Shown piece by piece: positions 50,818 to 60,100 of a DNA stretch of 64,000 bases (position 1 is its first letter; every line of letters starts with the position of its first letter). Both the position numbers and the translations under genes were made by a program. The notes beneath the pieces were generated by a model. That model was not told where the DNA came from and did not search any database. It was given only the letters and a program-made list of their open reading frames with translations. This DNA comes from Neodiprion pinetum (taxonomy: Eukaryota; Arthropoda; Insecta; Hymenoptera; Diprionidae): the NCBI RefSeq assembly GCF_021155775.2, contig NC_060236.1, forward strand, positions 27,604,238 to 27,668,237. Direction: 5' to 3'.

Positions 50818-51078
50818 TATAAGCTAACCGGGCCTGGTGCAAGGCCCGGTTTACCCAGCCAATCTACAGCTAAGGTGAAGCTAAAGGGTGGCAACAAAAT
50901 TAGCGTGAAAGGGGTTGGTATGAAGGGAAAAAAGGTGTCCAAGAAGGAACTCAAAGTACAGATGAAAGGGTTTAAAACAAAAACTGCAAAGCCTAAAACA
51001 AAGGGTAAAAAGAGCGGATTGAAAATGCAAACAACAGTCAAGAAAGGAAAACGACTTAAAGACATTGCCGCATTGTAG
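50818..51078 (+). CDS. TAF3: Candidate stop-codon readthrough extension of TAF3
   Basis: Directly after the TAF3 TAG (50815-50817) the same frame stays open for 86 codons, to a TAG at 51076-51078. It starts YKLTGPGARPGLPSQSTAKV and goes on with Lys/Gly/Thr-rich sequence such as KGVGMKGKKVSKKELKVQMK, ending GKRLKDIAAL. The composition continues the basic tail that precedes the stop. GC drops sharply after 51078, where a normal AT-rich 3' UTR begins. A perfect hairpin starts 8 nt after the first TAG. Human TAF3 ends shortly after its PHD, so an extension would be lineage-specific. It could instead be a chance open frame. No intron can remove the stop, because the nearest donors would give an 18-nt intron or less. 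Confidence 0.5.
   Translation, partial: YKLTGPGARPGLPSQSTAKVKLKGGNKISVKGVGMKGKKVSKKELKVQMKGFKTKTAKPKTKGKKSGLKMQTTVKKGKRLKDIAAL
50826..50851 (+). promoter_or_regulatory. Perfect 10-bp RNA hairpin 8 nt after the TAF3 stop codon
   Basis: Arms AACCGGGCCT (50826-50835) and AGGCCCGGTT (50842-50851) are exact reverse complements, with loop GGTGCA. The spacer from the TAG is TATAAGCT, 8 nt. The stem has 7 GC pairs, unusual for the AT-rich surroundings. Stem-loops just 3' of a stop are known stimulators of readthrough, for example in the insect headcase gene. This role is inferred from geometry. Confidence 0.7.
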
Positions 51079-53858
51079 AAAAGTACAAAGACGAAGAAGA
51101 AAAATAATGGTGTTGAATATTAGACATAGTTAGCTTAAATTTCAGAAGGATTGAACGTTATTGTTGGGTTCCGTTTAGGAAATAGATCGTAGCTGCACAA
51201 CTTTGGCATCTTTGGTCTCTAGTTATTCAGAAAAGTTTGTTCTATCACCAGCCTATAATTTCCTAATATTGTGATGAGGTTGAAATCAGTAACGTTAATT
51301 TTATAATAAATGTTTAAGAAGAATAGTTTTTTCGCAACTTTAATTTCGTCCGAAATTGAGTAAATCGTAACGAGGCAGAAACGTTTTCATATTTTTAAAA
51401 CTCAACTCTTTCAAAATCATTCTAAAATTGCAAAGTGATGATTTTTCTTCCTAACGTTTTATCAAGGCAACATACTAACTTTAACCTCATATATCGGTAG
51501 GCGTTGTAATTAGAGTTAATTTTTTTTTTTTAATTTGATATTTTTGAAAAGACTAACAATAAATTATGAATTCCATATGTTTAGTTCTCTGTTTTTTTAA
51601 CTCAAAATTTACGAGTAGAACCATTTATATTAACCTGATAGAGGCATCTTTGCTGAGCGATCAGGGACCATAAGATTTAAAATCTCATCCGTAGTTGTAC
51701 TTTCGCAATTTTATAATGTGCGAGGTAACGACTAAGAGATTCCGACTGACCCGCATTGTTGCATCTGAGATAAATTGAATCGATGAAGTGATCAAATACT
51801 TCTCAAGATATCATCATAGTGATTAAGGATTTTTGTACATAAATTAAAGGTACTTGTTGATACCTTTCGTTGATTGAATGATTGAAAATTAGTTGAAGAT
51901 TGTGAGATATTGTTGTGTTAGATGTTCAATCGAAATTTGATTGATTTACACCTAACCAGAGCGATGAAAAATTCCGAAATTGTTGTTAGTTGCACTTACG
52001 AAGAGGAGAAATCAAAAAATGTGCAAGTGCCTGCAACTGTAAAATTACTGCATAGTTATTTATCATTGGGAATTTAAAAGTAAAATTTTTAAATTAAAAA
52101 AAATATTAAAAATAAAATGGAATAAATAAATGGCACCGACAGCTTTTTTTAATTCTCCTCTTCATACGTGAATACGATTATTCTCTTTTTGATTTCTTTT
52201 CACACGATCTATTTACACAAGCTTTTGCGTCCGCTTGAGATTGCATCAGGATAAAGTATAGAATATTGTACAAATTCGCATAACAATTTAAAGGTGTAAC
52301 GGTTTTACGTTTACGGTCATAGAAAACAACAGATATGTCACATGAATAAAATGGATCAAATCCAGTCTGACCAAGTTTGGTTTCTAATAAAAATTTTAAA
52401 GTCCATTTGCGGTCTCGTAACACTTAATGTAATGTTATACCTATACATGAATTAGAGTACAACTAATTTTCTCTTTAAAAGTCAAATTATATTCTACGTG
52501 TATATAATATAGTAGTAGTAGTAGTAATAATAATAATAACAATAATAATAATAATAACAATAATAATAATAATAATAATAATCATTATGATGATGATGAT
52601 GACGTTGACAATGATTGTAACAATAGTAATTAAAGTAACACTGAGCTAATATAAATGATTGGAATTGGAAGATAATTTTTAAAAATGTTGTGTATAATAA
52701 TAACAATCTTTATTTAAAAGATACACGTCTGAGGACGACTCGAATCATGTATCATAAAATATCATACTATAGGTTGAAAGTATAGTATAGGTATAGAAAG
52801 TATATGAAATATAAAGCAGTGTCGTAAGCTTATTAGAAAATCGACCAGCTTGAAACAAGACCTGTATTTTCTGTAGCCATACGATCCGTACTTTATGTGT
52901 ATTGCCTGTAAAAAGACACATTTATGGCTTCAGTTATGCCTATGTCATATAAATATATTTAATATAACAATACAGAAAATTGACGGCACGAATATTTATA
53001 TTCAATTATTTATGAATTCACTTGAGAAATCAATAGTCGATCAACTACTGATAAAATCATTATTCGCAATATGTTCAGACTATCATTGGTGATTAACATA
53101 TGATGGTTTCTTGAATTGTTGAAATATAACATTGACGTATGACTTTTTTTGCAAAAACTGAATTTTGTAGACTAAATTTTCGTTTCTACCTATGAATAAA
53201 AATGCGGGATTTATATAAGTTTTAAATTTATTGCAGGACTTGTTCTAATCACTTTATAGGTGATTCGTTGTTTGCGATAATTTAAAGAGTCAATTTATCA
53301 TTGGAAATTATTTCCTAAAACTGTTTAACCATAACATTTCATCTATCATATACGTATATAAATATATCTGCACGGGTTAATAACAGCCAGGAGAAACTAG
53401 TTAACTGTAAAGTATATATTTTATTGATATTACACTTTCGAATGAAGTCCTTGCCCAATTCTAAGATTGTGTATTAACGTAAGTAAACGTTTTACAGAAA
53501 TATTAATTATGGAACAAAGAGTTCAAAATTATTGATTTGATGAATTTGTATAAAACAGAACTTATTATACGTATACTTGTAAAAAAAAAAAGAAAAAAAA
53601 TAATAATATTGTCAAATTTAAACAAAGTTGACTTGAAAAAAAAAAAAAAAAACTCATTACCTAGTTCTTCTGCTGAAAAATCGATTGAGTAACAGAATAT
53701 TTCCTGAATAAACAGAATACTTATTATTATTGAATGTTAAAAAAAAATTCGAATCCATGCGGCCCAGAAGATTTGGTTCAATATTTCCATGAAGAGTATA
53801 CCAACTGAAGCATCTCAACTTTCCAATTGCAATACCACGATGATCCATTTCTTAACTA
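51079..53858. other. TAF3 3' UTR and intergenic
   Basis: AT-rich non-coding sequence. AATAAA signals at 52111-52116 and 52121-52126 suggest the TAF3 mRNA ends near 52140. The rest, including an (A)n run at about 53636-53652, shows no gene. Confidence 0.55.
52508..52602. repeat. TAG/TAA/GATG trinucleotide microsatellite
   Basis: Imperfect (TAG)n, (TAA/CAA)n and (GAT)n runs in succession. The tyrosine/histidine-rich open frame on its minus strand is a by-product. Confidence 0.9.
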
Positions 53859-53864
53859 TTTATT
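53859..53864 (-). terminator. CNOT11 polyadenylation signal
   Basis: Minus-strand AATAAA, 37 nt past the CNOT11 stop codon. Confidence 0.6.
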
Positions 53865-53900
53865 ACAATCCAAGTTTTCCATTACTTGCAATAACTCTTT

Positions 53901-55268
53901 TCAGCAAGGATCGATCTTACTCTTAGCCGGCGGGGTATTGAGCCCACCGATATCACCAGATTCAAGTTGTTTAAGCAGCCGGAAGAGCGCGGCAGCTTCT
54001 CTAATCCTGCTAAATTCGATGCAAAAGGCTTGTACTTCGATGAAAAGTTCTTGAACATTGATTATCTTGTTTCTGATTAGAGACTGAAGGAACACGCAAA
54101 CCAGACGGACTAAACGATTTTGCATATATCGATCTTTGATGGTTTCGCAAGTCGATATGCAATTACTGATGTAAAGGTGAACAAACTCTGTTGGTAGATC
54201 GACTGTGGTTGTCAATCTATTCACAACTTCCATCGAATGCAAGGACATCTCCATATTAACCAGCACGCTGAAGTACTCTGTTATTTGGCTGGACTGCATA
54301 AGCTTCAGCAGGACTTCAATAGCTATTAGCGGATTGTTTTCAACCAAGTCTGGAAGCTTTACGGGGGTCAAACCGATGTGGTAAACGAGTTTTGGGTCAG
54401 CGTCTAGCTCCATAAGCAAGTGCTGTTGCTGCTGGAGCGTCAAGGCACTCTTATACGCTCTGCCCATCAGTCTGCGTGCCTCGGCCCCTGCACAATTAGA
54501 CACACACATGGAAGAATCGTACTCAACCGTGAACTGGCTCGGCTCCTCAACGTTCATCCATGCAAGTTCATCTGCGGAGTGATACAACGGTGGTGTGAGC
54601 CTCAGGAATTCTGGCCGATAGCTTTGGCTACAAAGAGGTGGCTCGCCGATCACAAGACTCTCCGCTATAGCTCTGCCAACTTTCTTGTCTATCTCGCCAG
54701 CTTTCGAGCGGTCCATATCCGGGAGGATTACTGGATTTCCACATTTGCTTACACTTGGTAGTTCCGACAGCCTTTCGGCTAGTTGAAGCTGCAGACTAGT
54801 GAGATCGACGAGAGGAGTAGCCGAGTGAGACATCTCTTCTATGATTTGTCTCGCTGTTTTTTGCATCGTCTCTTTGGCTCCATAGCCGAGTAGGTGGCTA
54901 AGCAGGTTCTTCTCGCATCTGGAGAGCGCCGGGATGTGTCCAGAGAAGTTTGGCCGAGACACCGAACCTGAAGCACTCTCATCCGAGGGCTTCAATACCT
55001 GGATGAACACTGTGGCAAACGGCGTAGACGCCAGTTGCTCGCCTCGATAAAGGTCGTAGAGAAGAGCGAGCGCCATTATTCGCTGAACATTGTTTGGCAG
55101 GAGATCGATGTGCTGAAGAAGCAGCAACAGGGTTGTTCCGACTTTGAAGAGATCCTCCTTTGCAAACGCCTGGTGTAACTGATTAGATAGTGATTCTAAA
55201 CTGGTATCCAGGTTCTCCTCGTCCAGAATATCAAGCAGGTTTGATAATTGCTTTGGTGTTGCAGACAT
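53901..55268 (-). CDS. CNOT11: CNOT11, CCR4-NOT complex subunit 11 (single exon, complete)
   Basis: CNOT11 binds CNOT10 and joins the CCR4-NOT deadenylase, which shortens mRNA poly(A) tails. One uninterrupted frame of 455 codons begins ATG (MSATPKQLSNLLDILDEEN). The N-terminal half is the helical DUF2363-type repeat region (LLQHIDLLPNNVQRIMALAL). The C-terminal half carries the highly conserved block LVYHIGLTPVKLPDLVENNP, SSQITEYFSVLVNMEMSLHS, HLYISNCISTCETIKDRYMQ and RLVRLVCVFLQSLIRNKIIN. Human CNOT11 is 510 residues and split by several introns, whereas here there are none. No poly(A) tract on the right strand marks it as a retrocopy, and the sequence is intact, so I treat it as the functional gene. 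Confidence 0.97.
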   Translation of the reverse strand: MSATPKQLSNLLDILDEENLDTSLESLSNQLHQAFAKEDLFKVGTTLLLLLQHIDLLPNNVQRIMALALLYDLYRGEQLASTPFATVFIQVLKPSDESASGSVSRPNFSGHIPALSRCEKNLLSHLLGYGAKETMQKTARQIIEEMSHSATPLVDLTSLQLQLAERLSELPSVSKCGNPVILPDMDRSKAGEIDKKVGRAIAESLVIGEPPLCSQSYRPEFLRLTPPLYHSADELAWMNVEEPSQFTVEYDSSMCVSNCAGAEARRLMGRAYKSALTLQQQQHLLMELDADPKLVYHIGLTPVKLPDLVENNPLIAIEVLLKLMQSSQITEYFSVLVNMEMSLHSMEVVNRLTTTVDLPTEFVHLYISNCISTCETIKDRYMQNRLVRLVCVFLQSLIRNKIINVQELFIEVQAFCIEFSRIREAAALFRLLKQLESGDIGGLNTPPAKSKIDPC

Positions 55269-55270
55269 GA

Positions 55271-56014
55271 CGAATTGCGGACTTTATCGATGAGTTTGTA
55301 CAGAGTTTTTTGGAGTCAATATTCGGTGAAAGCGTCGAGATTTCATCCACCAATCAATTACAATACTTATCGCCAAAGGTTTCGTACAGCTTCGAAGGGT
55401 TTCGAAACACACTTCTAGGCAAATTCAATTTGAATGACTATGTTGTTGTTATTACGGTAACCTTCAGTTTCGGTGGGAAAAAATTTTCTTTGCCGAAGAT
55501 TCCTACTGATGGAAATGAGTGAGCCCCAGAATTTTACACATATTAGATATTAGAAGGATTATGCACTTTAAATCTACAATATTTACATATTTATTCAATT
55601 ACTTGAAGTCACTTCAATGTTTCTTAACCTCTCATCAAAACATTTTTTTTCAAGTTGTCACGGACAAAGTAATTGGGAAGAAAGATGAGGCGTCAATATT
55701 TTACGGATCCTGTACCACGTGATGTCATCCAATGTTTGGCGGATAAATCGAGAAGCTTTGCAAAGTTGCATTTTGGCTTCGATCATTTTTCGTTTTTGCA
55801 TTTATTATTTCATAAAATCCATCATATTTTACTTCAAATGATCGAAAGTGTTTTCAAATTTTGTAGACTATACTTGAAAAGCTCGAAAACTGATCAATCG
55901 CCAATGTTTTGCTACTTTGAGTATTCGTATCAAGACGGAGTTAACAAAATTCATTCATTATTCATCAATTTTGACGGTAAATCGAAGGCGATACTTCATC
56001 ATTTACTTAATTAA
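55271..56014 (+). CDS. Hypothetical gene divergent to CNOT11, possibly Tctex1/dynein-light-chain-like
   Basis: On the plus strand a frame opens 3 bp after the CNOT11 start and runs to 55522 without an ATG. It reads FVQSFLESIFGESVEISSTN, then LNDYVVVITVTFSF. A donor (TTCG then GTGGGA) at 55472 matches in phase an acceptor (TTTTTTTTCAAG) at 55654. The next exon reads VVTDKVIGKKDEASIFYGSC and stops near 55722. An ATG frame at 55685-56014 (109 residues, SPMFCYFEYSYQDGVNKIHS) overlaps it in another frame. The first two pieces resemble the Tctex1 pattern: helices, YxVVxV strand, IGxKK, GSxC. The resemblance is weak and the start is missing. A pseudogene or chance frame is possible. Confidence 0.3.
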
Positions 56015-56323
56015 ATTTTAACTCCTGTGCGCCAGCATAGAAGATAATTGTTTTCATCATCGTGTTCTGTAGAGTTACTTGGATTATAATCGTCACGCCA
56101 AAAGTAGGTATTTTTAGGTCATTATACTCAGCCTCTCTGCAGTTGAGTGAATTTTATTAGGGGCCATCGTAGTGTAGAATCACTTCGGGATGTCGGGTAA
56201 AATTGGTAAAAATGGGTACAGTAGGTTTCGTGAAGTTTTTTTTTTTTTTATTGCCACCTGAATTTGAAAATTTCTCGAGGTCGCTCGTAGAATTTTAGGA
56301 TTAGATCGCAAATTGCGGACTTG

Positions 56324-56774
56324 GGGTATGTTCCGATATACACTGCGAGCACTGTAAGGTGTGTCGTCAATTTAGTATACTGCGAAGCCGTTCCTGTATA
56401 GTTAGCTATACTGGTTACTGCTTAAAACGGAACGCAGTACAGTATACTGTGATCGACATTTTTTGGCGTTACTTTCATTTCATACATAATATTTGTTTCA
56501 CATTGCAATAAACACAATTTATTCAAATTTTCCATTTTTGTTTTTAACGGCCGATATTTTTAAATGACAATATTCAATAATAATAATTATCAATAGTGGA
56601 AGCTGTTAAATTTCTGAACGCTGTTGATCACGTGATCAAAGCACTGAGAGCACCTTACCTCGAAAGCACCAGTGTTCACAGTAGAAAAATGGCGACGATT
56701 TATGACGTCATATATTTCCCTATGATACTGTAAGAGCACTGAACAGTGCTCGCAGTGTATATCGGAACATACCC
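56324..56774. mobile_element. MITE with 32-bp perfect terminal inverted repeats, PIF/Harbinger-like
   Basis: The left end GGGTATGTTCCGATATACAC and the 12 bases after it (56324-56355) are an exact inverted copy of 56743-56774. Both ends are flanked by TTG, a possible 3-bp target-site duplication. The element is 451 bp, AT-rich inside and has no transposase frame. Subterminal GAGCACTG motifs recur (also near 56640 and as a palindrome at 56734-56751). TIRs starting with GGG plus 3-bp duplications are typical of PIF/Harbinger elements, though those usually use TAA or TTA. The perfect TIRs suggest recent insertion. Confidence 0.85.
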
Positions 56775-57111
56775 TTGGTGTTATTCGAACTCGGCCGAGA
56801 TGGTGTAGAGTGGGGGTGATACGAAAAGGGCGAGCCTATACGAAACGGTGGTTGGCTGATGATTGGTTAGCTGACTGGTTGTCATCACGAACTAGCAATA
56901 ACTTCGTGGTTGTCATTTCTGATAAACGGAGCGATCAGAATGCCAGCTCATCTGTTAATGCGGCATCTGTGATTACGCTTTCTGACGTTCGCTGCAAGGA
57001 AACTGTTAAGTGCGAGTGAAATTCATCGAAGTTTAACTGTCATGAAAGAATAATATCTGCCTCACCGAAGGCTCCACCTCGATTTTATCACAAATTACTG
57101 TAATCAACAAG

Positions 57112-60100
57112 ATGATGGTAAATACAGCCGTCGGAGGCGGCCAGGAGAACGTTGCCAAATTCCTTGAGTCTTTGCAATCTGATTTAAAGGTTCTGTCATC
57201 GGAAACTAAAAAAAAGTATCCACAGATTAGAGAGGTATCGTATCTTATCCATACGCCATCAATTATTCACCATTTAATTGATTATTCTCATTTTAGGTTA
57301 GGTCAGGATGTTATTATCTGCTCGATCATAAGCATTCTTTTGATAATGACCTATAGCCTGTTTGCGACTTCAACATAACTTACAACAATTATTGTTCGCG
57401 CATCATGTCTTCTTGCTTTACTGTTGCTGAAGAACAAACAAGTCTTGACTCAGAACATTTTGACAGCTGTCAAAACGTTCTAATACGGTCTCAGTAATTT
57501 GTTTTCAAACTTTATTAACCACGAAAAGCTCGCTTCTGAAATTATTTCTGTTTGCCTACCTTATCGAATAATTGACGATTGTACAATTCCATCTGCCTTG
57601 ATGTGAAATTTTTAAATATTTCTTTTGTTTCACAGTCCTGCGAAGAAGGAATATCTAAGTTACGGACAGCTACCAATAGTCCTGGAACACCGATATACTA
57701 CATTGTCAATCAAATATTATATCCTTTGGTACAAGGATGCGAAAGTCGAGATGTAAAGATTATAAAGGTATCAAAAAGCATTACTGCTGGTGTTAGTCTT
57801 ACAGGAAAAAATGTAATGGCTAGCTTATAAGTTGAAACGTTTATTCAAATTGTTAGTTTGTGATTAGTCTTTTGTGATTTCGTTTCAGCAGCATGAACAG
57901 AGGTTTTTTAATTTTAACATATTGTTCAATATGACTTAGACTATCTACTTTATCAATTCTTATCAAGTTGACTTAAAGTATGAATCAACGGACAAGGAAC
58001 AAAAATAATGGGTGTACTAGAAATCTCAAAAATTAGATAAACTTTGGCACAAAATCGTAGAATTATGGAAGAATATGTACTGAAAAATTCACTGAAAACC
58101 AATTATCCAACTTATAGGTTATGAAGTTAACTTTAAATTTATTCTGTTTTTATTTCAGTTTTGCTTAGGCATGATGCAAAGGCTCATAACACAGCAAGCG
58201 GTGGACACAAAAGGAGCCCGATACATTACAGATGCTCTATGGATGCTGATGGAATCTGGTACAGAGGAAGTGAAAATTCTTCAAAGTGTTACCCTGCTAC
58301 TAACGAGTAACACTGTCGTTCACGGAGAGACTCTGGCCAGGGTAATTACTCAGTTTCATTTGAAGAAATCTTCTAAACTCTCAATCAGCTGCAATCAGTT
58401 ATGAGTTGCTGCTCAAAGCAAACCAGGGATAATAATATTCCTAAATTTCTGGCTTTTCGTTATGATGTGATCAATTAATATTTATTCGGTTAATATGTAT
58501 TTATTATTCAGCATACATGATACGTAAGTGCTAGTGTACTTGTCGTCAATCAAGTAATTAGAACAATAGATACAACAAAAATGATTTTGATATTGTTTGT
58601 TTTTTCAGAATTTAGTTCTCTGTTTTCGGCTTCATTTTACTAAAGATTCCACAACGATTAATACTGCCGGAGCGACTGTGAGGCAATTAGTATCGCTTGT
58701 ATTTGAGCGTGTAGTAGTTGAAGATGAAGAGTTTGCCGGCCGTGCCGAACCAGAGGATGTTAATTTAGAAGAATTAAAAGTACCTACAAATCAAGCACCC
58801 AAAGGTCTAAGACCATGCGCAGCAGATGCCTACCTCATGTTCCAGGTACCAAATCTGTTTGGTATTCTCTGTGGTCTTTTCCTTCGAATGAAATTTCAGT
58901 AACAATAATAAAATGACTCTTTTTGCTTATTTTTTCAGGACTTAGTACAGTTGGTAAATGCTGATCAACCTTATTGGCTGATAGGGATAACGGAAATGAC
59001 CAGAACTTTTGGTCTGGAACTTCTAGAGTCTGTTTTAACAAACTTTTCATCAGTATTCTTCAAGGTACCCAATGTCTTTATATCAGAATCCGATCTCTTA
59101 TCAAGGAAAGGGAAAAATTCTCAGTGAAAATAGATGTGCGGAAATGTGAAATGTTTGGCAAAGTGTGGGAAACAATGACGATATTATGAAATGCAAAACT
59201 TATTACATGTCAGATTACCGTCACGCCTTCAAATTGGTTAATATTTTAAATTTTCGCTTTTTGCAGCATCCAGAGTTCAGTTTCCTACTGAAAGAACGAG
59301 TATGTGCCTTGGTAATAAAACTGTTCTCCCCAAACATCAAATATCGGAACTCTGTGCCAGCATCGGTACAGCAAGCAACTCCACTGGACAAGCCATATTT
59401 TCCGATCAGCATGAGACTACTCCGAGTTGTTTCGATATTAGTTCAAAAATACCATTGTCTTTTGGTGAGTTACATCATCTCTTTCTATCATTTTTTACTT
59501 TTATTTTTTTAACCCAAATTGTTTCACCACGAATTTACATATTCTGAACGATCAATTGTAATAAAAGAGCCAATTGAGTTCGTAATTCCATTTAATTTTT
59601 GCATATTAGGTAACTGAATGTGAGATATTTTTGTCTCTGATCGTTAAATTCCTGGATCCTGACAAGCCTGCGTGGCAGCGTGCCTTGGCATTGGAAGTAT
59701 TACACAAAATGACTGTTCAAGCCGATCTGCTAACAAGCTTTTGCGAATGCTACGACCTAAAACCTCACGCAACAAACATATTTCAAGACATAGTTAACAG
59801 TCTGGGAGCTTACGTGCAAAGTCTGTTCGTAAATCCCCAAATGATGGGACAAGCTGGAGGAGGTAAATTCAGCTTTCTCCTCACTTGAACGGGCGTATTT
59901 TGCTCGGCATTCTTTCTGTGAACGAATCACCGATGATTGCTTTCTCATCATTTAGGTACTGGAGTACCTGTTGCTCAAGGACAACCACCTGCATTATTGG
60001 CTGGAATGCCTGTCGGTCCTGGCGTATCTCCACAGCCTGGTTTCTATTCTCGAGGGATATGGTTGCCTGTTGTTGCCACTTTCACCAGTGGTCAAGCTAA

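Noticed and set aside
50761..50820. Splicing out the TAF3 TAG, using it as an acceptor AG
   Set aside because: The donors just upstream would leave an intron of 18 nt or less, and more distant donors would delete the second half of the PHD finger.
52494..52706. Minus-strand Tyr/His-rich frame
   Set aside because: It is generated by the trinucleotide microsatellite.
53636..53652. Poly(A) run as the tail of a CNOT11 retrocopy
   Set aside because: The As are on the plus strand while CNOT11 is on the minus strand, so the orientation is wrong for its tail.
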